Shown here piece by piece: positions 55,747 through 64,000 of a stretch of DNA of 64,000 nt. Within the stretch, counting starts at the first letter, position 1, and the number at the start of each line of letters is the position of its first letter. The notes below the pieces were generated by a model that saw nothing but the letters and a program-made list of their open reading frames with translations, had not been told where the DNA came from and did no database searches. Where the stretch lies: positions 1,364,001-1,428,000 of the forward strand of contig OX337238.1 of NCBI GenBank assembly GCA_946965045.2, in the 5' to 3' direction. The position numbers were made by a program, and so were the translations under genes. This stretch comes from Epithemia pelagica (Eukaryota; Bacillariophyta; Bacillariophyceae; Surirellales; Surirellaceae).

Positions 55747-57000
55747 AACCCAGTACACATAAAAAATGAGAATCCGGAAGGTCGGAACGGAACCAACCTG
55801 GATGGGACTTCTAAGTAAAACTGGCAACGCGGGACTCATTCGGCATTCCTACGCCGTAATAGTCTTCCAAGACCAAAAGATCCGGTATGAAATTTTATCA
55901 AATAATTTCTTTACGATGGCCGGCGCTTGGGGGACTTCGGAGTCTACACTACAATCCAAACCACAAACTATGATTCCCATTTTCCTCCGCTCTCCTCATT
56001 ACAGTATCAGTTTCCCTTTAACTCCTGACCTCCCTCTCAATCTCACCAATAATGGCCTTGAAACTCCTCCCAGCTAAAAGCTAAAGGTATAAGGTGGAAT
56101 TCGAACTTCGAACCCCAGGAACGTACGTCATTCCCTTCCTCCAAGTCTAGGCACTGTGGTCAACGAGTTTTGTGTTGTGAGAATGATTCACCTGTGGTGA
56201 GAAACCAAACAACAACAACTGTGCGAGTTCCTGGAATGGTATCATGACCAACGCGCATGTCAAACGCTGAACCGAAAACGCCACCACGTAGAAGGTCTAA
56301 CGCAGTGGGATACTTGGTTGGTCATGAGAACTACCAGCACACGTCTCGATGGCATGTCATGGAGCGATTCATCGTCCAGTTACGTTCATCGATGGTCCTC
56401 TCCGGGGAGAAACCATTGCTGCGCAAGGGTACCAACTGATTTGGAGGATGCCATTGTCGTACCAAAACTACATTTGGTGTGGAGACGTGTAGTGCGCGCA
56501 AGCCGATGGAGCTCACGCAGAAGCGTAGTTGGACATGCCTCTGTTGTATTCGACCGAGGGCAGTTCCGCTACCGTGGTGCATGTCTCTCTCGTTTGCCCT
56601 TGCACGGGCATAGAGGTGGACGGCGATACATGGTTTTCACGGTTTGTGGAGGACACACAATGTGAAGAGTCGAATACGATTTCACTCTTGTGGGGAAAAT
56701 TCCCTTGAGCAGAGTGGTCCTTCTACTACAGTAGAGCAAGTCGAGAAGTGTTGGGAACAAAGCGTACCCTTTCACCACGAGACTCGGGTCATAGGTTATC
56801 AAGGTAGGTAGTTGATTCCTAGTTGAGAGCCAACAATTTTCCACCTCCCAATTGGTCGAGCAAATCCACAGATCCTCGATTGAATATAAAATGTCCTTTC
56901 CAAAGACCGAATCTGGTATCATGTGTCGCTCACAGTTTCAGTACACAGCAAATAGGGAGTACACAGCAACCTGGAATGCTACCTCTCTTCCTCTTTCGTT
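55747..57000. repeat. End of duplication copy 2 and repeat block B, second copy
   Basis: 55747-55985 matches 9539-9781, including the small ORF MRIRKVGTEPTWMG... (here from 55766). 56008-56954 matches block B at 13936-14875 with many substitutions and small indels, older in appearance than the rest of the duplication. Beyond GCTACCT (about 56978) the sequence continues uninterrupted toward the Kelch gene, so this is the native context. No conserved frame is visible in the block. Confidence 0.75.
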
Positions 57001-57293
57001 TTGCCACGCAGTCTCGTCGTGTATCGCCTACAGCGAAAGATACTTCTTGGGGCTTGTCATGTAGTCTATGTGCGATTGACTCACCTGCACCATCGTACGC
57101 ATGACAGGCACACCTTGCTCTTCCACGCGTTGCTGTCTATTAGATTGTACAGACTCTCTCGTGCTGCCATTTCTTGTCGACGTTGTAAAGCGCCGTGACC
57201 ATGCCCACGACATTGAAAGACCAAGCATGGCAGTCGGGCCTTGTCCTGTTGAACGAGACACCAGAGTGAAATCTAAATGACTGGACTCCTCTT

Positions 57294-58420
57294 GTGGGTG
57301 GATGGCGTTTGCGTCATGCTTCTGTCGTACATGATCATCCTGATCAGGACATGAACAACCACAACAACAACAACAAGAGACAAACGGTCGTCGTGTTGGG
57401 AGGAATCGACGAAGGATATTATAGTACCAATTCCGTTCTGGTCCTAAATTTATCAGAATTGGACAAACAGTGGCGAGAAGGGCCACCAATAAACAAGGCA
57501 CGTTGTGGACACGCCGCTGTTGTGTGCAACGGAGGCGTCTACGTGATAGGAGGATACCATGACAATGAAGACAATGACGCAACTGCTACTTTAGGTTTCA
57601 TGGAAAGAATTGATGCCAACGATATGCTGCAATCATTTTCGACAACAAGAAGCACATATGAGAGCCATTGAACGACATTAAATTGCCGATTATCAACGGA
57701 ACGACAAGGATGTTGTGCTGTTGTGGTTCACAATCGATATATTGTGGTAATGGGTGGAAGGAACAGCGGGCAACACTTATGGTCGGTGGATATAATTGAT
57801 GCCAGTACTCACACTGTCGCTGCAGCGCCATGCATGAACGTTACTCGATCAAATTTTGCCAGTGCGGTCATTGGTCACTGTATCTTAGTCGCTGGAGGCC
57901 AAAACGATGAGGGAAGACATGATTCCGTGGAGTATTTGGACTTCGCGGAGGAGAGGAAAGACGACACTTTGACTACAGTCATTTCCTTCTCGTCAACATG
58001 GATGACTCATTGCTCTCCATTGCACAAGGGTGTTGTGGAATGGTTGCCGTGGGATCTTGTCTGGTTGTGGCGGGAGTAGAATCTCGAAGGGTGCAAGTCT
58101 TGGATACGCACCGCAACCGCATGTGGAATCTCCCGCGATTAAGAAATGATGCTCTAAGCCGTGGTATGGTGGCTGCTGTTGATCGAATTGCCGTGATTGG
58201 TGGATGGGGCTATCCGTCCTGTGGGACATTACCACTTATGGATAGGAATTCGTGGTGTTTTCGTCAACTCTGTCAGCAGCAACCCAGCGGATGGTATCAT
58301 TTTCGGGAAGGAATGGATACCCAACATGGTGATATTTTACCCTTGTCCAAATCGACCTCAGCTCGTAAACGCGCAAGGCCCAATACGCTCCGTGGTGATG
58401 AAGGGAAGGATGAAGCCTAG
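57294..58420 (+). pseudogene. Kelch-repeat protein gene, broken
   Basis: Kelch motifs with the glycine pair are evident: TVVVLGGIDEGYY, GHAAVVCNGGVYVIGGYHDN, AVVVHNRYIVVMGGRN, FASAVIGHCILVAGGQNDEG, GMVAAVDRIAVIGGWGY. They form a beta-propeller type normally used in protein binding. The first repeats read from 57294 to a TGA at 57669-57671. The same frame resumes (RQGCCAVVVHN...) and runs to about 57985. A shift of two then moves the remaining repeats into the frame 57998-58420. Unseen introns could explain one break but not both without odd junctions. The start is uncertain because the 5' part merges with block B. Confidence 0.6.
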
Positions 58421-59101
58421 ACGTTTTGTTTAAGTCGTTGACTTGTTTTCAATGTTTGATTGCAATCGTAGAACCTAGTAAGTGGCTACTCAAAAGAAGA
58501 AAGAACACGTTGCAAGATAGAATGTATTTGTTTGTTATCAAAGGCGTGGAAGGAATGACCCAGCTTTGTGTGTCTACAAGTGGTACTGCGCTTTGGTGGC
58601 CTTACCTGTGGTGACCTGACAGTTGTGGGACAGAGCCACCACCGTGGTGGTGCGGGTCGTGAGACAAGAATCGGGGGCGTTGTGGTGGCACTTTGCAGGA
58701 CAAAGTCATTGTCCAAACACAGAGTCATTGTCCATGGATCGGTAGACGCCAGAATCCGACAGTGGTGGTGAATTCCAGAAAGGAAGAGTTTTGTATAAAT
58801 GTCGTAGTCAAGGACAATCCGCCATTTTGTGTCCATTACGATTTTGCAGGAGTGCCGAGTTCTATTCTTGTTCGTGACAGGGCAGTTCCATACCTGTTTC
58901 TAGACATGGTGGTTGCTAGGATTGTCATGGGGGTTCCGTCCTGTCGTTTCTTGGTGGCATGTGATGCTGCTGCTACGACACAAGTTTTGCTGTTGACCAC
59001 GACCAATCATCTGTCATACCACCCAAACAATATATACTGGAAGACGGCGGAGGAAGACACTCCGCAGTGGTCGGTAGCGGTAGTATTGGTGGACTTTGTG
59101 T
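58421..59101. other. No gene recognised
   Basis: Short overlapping ORFs only; a 198-codon plus-strand frame (58693-59289) runs antisense into the next ORF and has no recognisable domain. Confidence 0.4.
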
Positions 59102-59443
59102 CTACTGGGTTAAGTCAGAACTTCTTTCCGCCACATATGGGTGGGGCGACGCCAATGCGGAACCGGGGGAATATTGTGGTGGGGGATAGGTGGTCCCGGT
59201 CGCTTTGGCAAAGCAGTCCCATTTCGCATCATCCTTCACAATGGCATTCCAGTCCAAGCGGGGAAAGGATTTGGTCATGTACTCTTTGATTTCCGGTCCC
59301 GTGGTGAGGGACCAGATTTTGTGATTGGGTCGCGTAATGATATTGGCCGGTCGAATCAAAGTGGGATCCTTGACGTGCAAGAGTCCCAAACTCAACCCTT
59401 GGTCGCCGGTATTGACGGATCGAAATCGAATGACAGAGGTCAT
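59102..59443 (-). CDS. Hypothetical protein, 113 aa
   Basis: Open frame from ATG 59443 to TAG at 59102-59104. The composition is protein-like (DQGLSLGLLHVKDPTLIRPANIITRPNHKIWSLTTGPEIKEYMTKSFPRLDWNAIV...), with balanced charges and no low complexity until a Pro/Tyr-rich end. I do not recognise a family. It has no signal peptide or membrane segment and could be one exon of a longer gene. Confidence 0.4.
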   Translation of the reverse strand: MTSVIRFRSVNTGDQGLSLGLLHVKDPTLIRPANIITRPNHKIWSLTTGPEIKEYMTKSFPRLDWNAIVKDDAKWDCFAKATGTTYPPPQYSPGSALASPHPYVAERSSDLTQ

Positions 59444-59782
59444 AAGTATTAATCGAGCATTATACATTATATGCATGGAATACTGAATTCTGTGACGCCG
59501 CAGAGTGTGTTGGCGCAAGTAGCAAAGGTTTTTCTTTCAATTACGAGTATCATACAAGATAACGAATTGAAGATGCCTTCTTCAAGAATGCTGCACTGCG
59601 GAATGGTACTCCTAGATATAAAACTAATAGTAGCAACAGAACCCAATCCAACTACTCTAGTGGCACTATTGCATCTAGCATATCCCCCCTTGCCAATACA
59701 TGTTCCGAGTCGACGGGTCGATTTCCCCCGTTTCCGTCAGGATGGGTTTGTTGGGTTCTACCCATCAAAGATTTTTCAAGAA
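59444..59782. other. No gene recognised
   Basis: Spacer between the hypothetical ORF and the 3' end of the kinase gene; nothing recognised. Confidence 0.4.
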
Positions 59783-62152
59783 TCATGCAGTGTTGAGAAT
59801 TGAACCGGCCGTCTTCAAAAATTTTGCACTGCGCTCATTCCGGACGGTCAAGTTCAAGGCTCTCAACGATTTCATGGTTTGCTCGCGACGATCTAAAAAG
59901 CACGTAGTATCAGGGTTTCGCTCATAGAACCCTTGCCAAGGAATCGGCACACCTGTGCTCAAGGCACAAATGGTAAACAGCAATGATGCGGTATCGTGTT
60001 TCGGCATGGGACGCCAAGCCGTCCTGTTCCGCTTTTGGTGCACTTCTCGATGGGCAAATGCAAGGCTGCCTCGAAAACCCATGGCTTTTTCACCAACCCC
60101 ATAAACTGAGCAACCCCAGTCAATGAGGACAAACTTTTTACATTTTTTGTCAAAAATGATGTTTCGAGCACAGACATCCAAATGGAAGACATTCCGTCCA
60201 TGCGCAAAGTCCAAAGCAGACTGGATATCTGTGTATAGGCACTGCAGTTGCTCCTTATCAAGCTTGCCGTTCACGAGGGATCCTTTTGGTGAGAACGTGA
60301 AGGCAGGGACGTTGATCGTAGTTCCTCGAATCGTGTAGCAGATGCTTCCGAAGTCTTTAAGCACTGGAATCGACGGTCGATCGGAGTCAGGTTTTTCGTT
60401 AAGAGCCCTCAGAGCTCTCAGCTCCCTTTCGATGTATTGAACCTCCCCCACGACGGAAGATTTCACTACGAAGTTCTCATTTTTTGTTCCTCTGTTTTCC
60501 ACCTCCTTTCCTTGGTACACAATCCCATGCGTTCCGTATCCAATGACATCATGAAGTTCTAGCGGCTGTACCTGTGCAACATGTGTAGATTGATTGTGCA
60601 CATGGTAGGTGGCATTTGCTGCCGAGTCTCCACCGAAGAACTGCAACCCAAGAACTTTGTCGTCTGAACAAACCAGTCTGAACAGCTCCTGCATCCCGAC
60701 CGGCACAGACGTATTGTTGGCAGGAAAAGGACAAGAGGCATTTCTCGTTAGATATTTTTGGTCGCCCTCTTTTGTGACAAACTTCTTCAAGGCAACTTCC
60801 GAAACCAAGGGGAGAATTCCAGATCGCTCGACATCCAGGGACACGTCGCCGGTGTCCATTCCTGACAAGGTCATTGTTATCACCTCCAAATAAACCGGAG
60901 TGATAGCCAGAGCAATGGACTTGAGATTAATACCCACTCCACCAAGATTGAAGGCAACAAGAGTCCGCTTCGCCAGATGACCTACGCATTGATGAATGGC
61001 CTCCTTATGTGTGTCTTGGGGTTTTTTCGTCCCGCGTCTAACGTTTTTGGCTTCCACAAGTAATGACATTTCATGAGCAAGAAGATAAGGATTGAAAGCC
61101 ATGAGCTGATTGACTTCATAGTCCACAAATCGCTTGGTACCATAACTACCCGTTTTTGGAATATAGCGCTCCTTTCGCACATCGGATCGAACCGCCGGCT
61201 CCAATGTGTATTTGACACGCTCCTGTTGCCATGCCGGCACCGCTGCTGCTGGCACCGCGACATCCTGCTCGATTCCGTCTTCCTCGTCCGCCGTTTTCTC
61301 GGCAGTGCCGATGAGTGACAAGGCTCGAAACAGACACGCTAGGATAGGCTGTACCGCATTCTTCTCCGCTGATGAGTAGGATGGAAACGTGCATTTGCAT
61401 TTCTTGTCTGCCGCCTGAGTGTTCCATCCGAGAATGTGGCTGACAGTCCTGCTGATTTGTGCGCTTGTTGGGTTCTCGTTGATATTTGACTGTTTCATGG
61501 TGTCATTCCAAAAGGAGGCAAACTTAAGCAAATTTGCAGGTTGCGTGTCTTGTTTCGGAGGGGCTTTAACAGCGGCGAGATGTTTTTCGGCCATCTGTTG
61601 TTTACTGCCAGGGCTGTTGATGTGAACACCCCTCATCATGTACTCAAAATGCTCTTTGGTGCAGTCATCCTCGGTTGCAATGACGGCTGAGTTTATCTCT
61701 GTTTTGTTTGCAAAATCAGCCATGGTCTTGAGGTCGTCGCTCACTCCTGAGAACTTCTTCATGGTCGTTTCTAGTGGCTCGGCAACGTCGTTAAACAGAA
61801 AAAGATGTAAAGCCCAATAATCAGGGTAACCATCATCACTTGAAAAACTTTGCAACTTTTGGATATGCAAATTGGGGAACCGAGCTTTTAGACTGTTTAG
61901 ATTTCTCCCCGAGAGGAACTCCTCGAGACTTGTTCTTTGTCCTTCGTCCACCTCGTTTCGTCCAGATGCAAGTCCAAAAACCACGCGAAGGTGAAGGCGG
62001 ACTTCCGCATATATGTTTTGTATTTCAGTGATTGTTGTTTCTTTTGCATGGAAGGTACGCAAGTGGCGTGTCACAGAATCCATGTCCGAGTATTCTTCGC
62101 GATCCCCGAGATGATCTTTCTTGCGCTTTCTGGTACGACGGAAACTTGCCAT
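59783..62152 (-). CDS. Crinkler-like protein: REase-like plus kinase domain
   Basis: 789 aa, single exon from ATG 62152. The C-terminal third is a protein-kinase fold: Gly loop IGYGTHGIVYQG (536-547), Lys564 in FVVKSS, HLDVCARNIIF (657-667) in place of HRD, and DWG (678-680) in place of DFG. Wording such as FAHGRN..HLDVCARN..FVLIDWG and HDTASLLFTICAL is typical of Crinkler-type (CR) kinases of protists. Upstream, residues ~345-440 contain LLVEAKN with an E-x-K pair (Glu367, Lys369) and a following Gln/His helix, the pattern of a restriction-endonuclease-like domain often joined to these kinases. A basic N-terminus could direct it to the nucleus. Kinase fold is solid; the nuclease assignment is tentative. 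Confidence 0.72.
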   Translation of the reverse strand: MASFRRTRKRKKDHLGDREEYSDMDSVTRHLRTFHAKETTITEIQNIYAEVRLHLRVVFGLASGRNEVDEGQRTSLEEFLSGRNLNSLKARFPNLHIQKLQSFSSDDGYPDYWALHLFLFNDVAEPLETTMKKFSGVSDDLKTMADFANKTEINSAVIATEDDCTKEHFEYMMRGVHINSPGSKQQMAEKHLAAVKAPPKQDTQPANLLKFASFWNDTMKQSNINENPTSAQISRTVSHILGWNTQAADKKCKCTFPSYSSAEKNAVQPILACLFRALSLIGTAEKTADEEDGIEQDVAVPAAAVPAWQQERVKYTLEPAVRSDVRKERYIPKTGSYGTKRFVDYEVNQLMAFNPYLLAHEMSLLVEAKNVRRGTKKPQDTHKEAIHQCVGHLAKRTLVAFNLGGVGINLKSIALAITPVYLEVITMTLSGMDTGDVSLDVERSGILPLVSEVALKKFVTKEGDQKYLTRNASCPFPANNTSVPVGMQELFRLVCSDDKVLGLQFFGGDSAANATYHVHNQSTHVAQVQPLELHDVIGYGTHGIVYQGKEVENRGTKNENFVVKSSVVGEVQYIERELRALRALNEKPDSDRPSIPVLKDFGSICYTIRGTTINVPAFTFSPKGSLVNGKLDKEQLQCLYTDIQSALDFAHGRNVFHLDVCARNIIFDKKCKKFVLIDWGCSVYGVGEKAMGFRGSLAFAHREVHQKRNRTAWRPMPKHDTASLLFTICALSTGVPIPWQGFYERNPDTTCFLDRREQTMKSLRALNLTVRNERSAKFLKTAGSILNTA

Positions 62153-63107
62153 TGTTGCTCTCGTGTCCTGACCAATCTGCTGTGTCGTTTATGACAACCC
62201 AACGCCACCACCCAACCCCCCCAACTAGTCCACCCCCAACTCCTCCACCCCCCAAATAAATCTTGGTGTCTTCTCCGTTGCGCTCGTCGTTCGCCGTCGT
62301 TCGTGGGTAGAGGTACCCCCTAGCATAAGGGGGTCTCCAGGTTAATCGTACTCAGATTACACCCATACCCATTCACGAGCAGGACTCACGCCTCTGCTAG
62401 GGGTAATGGCATGGCCGGCGTGGTGGTTGACACGCGTCGTCGTGATGATATGGAGTGTGTGGGCAGGTGCGTGCACCCGGGATTCCCTGATACGACTCCA
62501 ATTCAGGAATACAACGTCACCCAGACCCGGGTTTTTCTTTCATGTTCGACGAGAAATTCTATCGGAGCTCTAGCTAACCTTACGCCTCATCCCAGCTCTA
62601 GAGCAATATCCTCCGAAACTCTATCTGGCACTCTCTATTCTACCTCCATACTTACCCCCAAGCGGAAGGGCGAGCGAGAATTCAGTGCGCATTCTCATAC
62701 TCACCCCCAAGGCGCGATCCGCAAAATCGGCGATTTTCGCCGTCTTTGACAAAAAATCACAACAACAACAACGCAATCACTACGATACGGATCTTGTTGC
62801 GGTTGTTACAACACCCATGGGCCCTCCCCATCCGACCCGAGTTGTTTGCCCTGTCCATAGCAACCCAAGGGACCATCCTGGCGTGGAAACCGACCACTCC
62901 GACCTGCTGATTCCAGTTACATCTCAGTACCAAGACACTGCAATGGGAAGCAACAACAACCCGAATGAAAACCATCCATCCGACACCCTCCCAATCCCAC
63001 CCGTGTTGTTGATACTATCTCTACCCACCTCATGGACCGTCCTGGCCTGGAAACCAACCCGTCGGCGCTACACGAGGCCATCAACTCCGCTTTCCGTTGT
63101 TAGGATT
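62153..63107. other. No gene recognised; small hairpin
   Basis: ORFs at 62411-62749 and 62685-63122 are Pro/Ser/Thr-rich and unrecognised. A short hairpin, ACCCCCT/AGGGGGT around AGCATA, lies near 62317-62336. A CCCAA/CCACC-rich strand lies at 62200-62260 just upstream of the kinase start. Confidence 0.4.
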
Positions 63108-63483
63108 CTCACCAAAAACTAGGTGGCGAAACCTAAGGTACAACTCTCATCGAATGATGCTAGTATTTTATGGCATCCGTGTTAGAATTCTCACCGTCTA
63201 TGGTGGTTAGATTCTACATCTCATCGATTCCCCATGTCACATAGCCTCATGCTATCGCATCATGCCATCTAGCTTCGAGCTATGTTCCCTAGCTTCGCGC
63301 TATATCGACCTATATTTCTTCGCAAATCATGAAAAGTAAGAATAGATTGACGAACTCACTCTCAAGACTAAACTGGGTCGTGCGGTATTACAACGGACGT
63401 AAATTTGGCCGTTGCTCGGACATTATACTAACGCCCTAAGCGTACGCGCCCGAAATCATCGAGCGCGCCCAAGCGACATCCGA
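63108..63483 (+). repeat. LTR fragments related to the 8.2-kb copia element
   Basis: 63108-63179 matches the first ~70 bp of the LTR at 34359 (TGTTAGGATTCTCACC, TGATGCTAGTATTTTATGGC) with small indels. At 63180 a second, more diverged LTR start begins (TGTTAGAATTCTCACC), and later phrases (GTAAATTTGGCC, GCTCGGA, CGCGCCCGAAATCATC) match the middle of the LTR. This looks like one family member inserted into, or recombined with, another. It ends where block B begins. Confidence 0.75.
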
Positions 63484-64000
63484 TGGCCTTGATACTACTC
63501 CCAGCTAAAAGCTAAAGGTATAAGGTGGAATTCAAACTTCGAACCCCAGGAACGTACGTCATTCCCTTCCTCCAAGTCTAGGCACTGTGGTCAACGAGTT
63601 TTGTGTTGTGAGAATGATTCACCTGTGGTGAGAAACCAAACAACAACGACTGTGCGAGTTCCTGGAATGGTATCATGACCAACGCGCATGTCAAACGCTG
63701 AACCGAAAACGCCACCACGTAGAAGGTCTAACGCAGTGGGATACTTGGTTGGTCATGAGAACTACCAGCACACGTCTCGATGGCATGTCATGGAGCGATT
63801 CATCGTCCAGTTACGTTCATCGATGGTCCTCTCCGGGGAGAAACCATTGCTGCGCAAGGGTACCAACTTAGTAGAATTCCGTCAGTACACGCTCTAGAAG
63901 AGCCACAATCGATTACCAACTGATACCAAGGTTCTCCACGGGTCAGAGAACAAAGGAAACCCAAGGGTTCTATCGTAGGGATAGTCAGGACACTGAAGAC
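63484..64000. repeat. Repeat block B, third copy (partial)
   Basis: 63484-63857 is nearly identical to about 56057-56433 and diverges from it after GGGTACCAACT. The final ~140 bases contain no gene I recognise. Confidence 0.8.

Larger units (their letters stand above)
19550..55985. repeat. Segmental duplication, copy 2 (split by five insertions)
   Basis: Ordered pieces matching copy 1: 19550-20570, 22171-25735, 32026-32187, 32569-34358, 42522-43153 and 55747-55985. The intervening sequences are insertions described separately. Each junction except the first has a short direct repeat present only once in copy 1. Order and orientation are unchanged, so no rearrangement other than insertion is needed. 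Confidence 0.9.

Noticed and set aside
58693-59289. 198-codon plus-strand ORF
   Set aside because: Overlaps the better-looking minus-strand ORF 59102-59443, has irregular composition and no recognisable domain.

Overview
This is a eukaryotic, repeat-rich window, most likely from a pennate diatom nucleus. The evidence is short GT..AG introns starting GTAAGT, two Ty1/copia elements resembling the diatom CoDi lineages, a lipase maturation factor gene, and extracellular Ser/Lys-rich proteins. The species cannot be named from sequence alone.

The backbone is one tandem segmental duplication. Copy 1 (2237-9781, resuming at 13936-14875) carries a membrane sulfotransferase, a lipase maturation factor (LMF) and a divergent secreted Cys-rich protein on the minus strand, then a repeat block 'B'. 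Copy 2 starts at 19550 and ends near 57000. It is the same unit blown apart by insertions, each flanked by a target-site duplication when compared with the empty site in copy 1. They are a 1.6-kb segment (about 20571-22170), a 6.3-kb copia element (25736-32025), a 381-bp insert (32188-32568), an 8.2-kb copia element (34359-42521) and a 12.6-kb DNA transposon (43154-55746). Copy 1 has its own insert, a 3.4-kb PIF/Harbinger-like element (9782-13191). The two copies meet across a truncated copia relic (14876-19549).

The most striking object is the 12,593-bp element at 43154-55746. It has hAT hallmarks: 16-bp terminal inverted repeats starting CAGAG, an exact 8-bp target duplication AACCCAGT whose single-copy empty site is at 9539-9546, and a BED-finger hAT transposase. 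It also contains a multi-exon tyrosine-recombinase (Crypton-like) gene with SUMO-interaction-like motifs and a 46-lysine run, plus an endonuclease III-like HhH-GPD DNA glycosylase that keeps the catalytic Lys and Asp but lacks the iron-sulfur cysteines. The transposase is decayed by stops and frameshifts. The two passenger genes look much better preserved.

Right of the transposon the window holds block B again, a broken Kelch-repeat gene, a small hypothetical ORF, a Crinkler-like nuclease/kinase gene (59783-62152), LTR fragments and a third copy of block B. Several long ORFs open only with GTG or TTG; starts given here are the first in-frame ATG unless stated.
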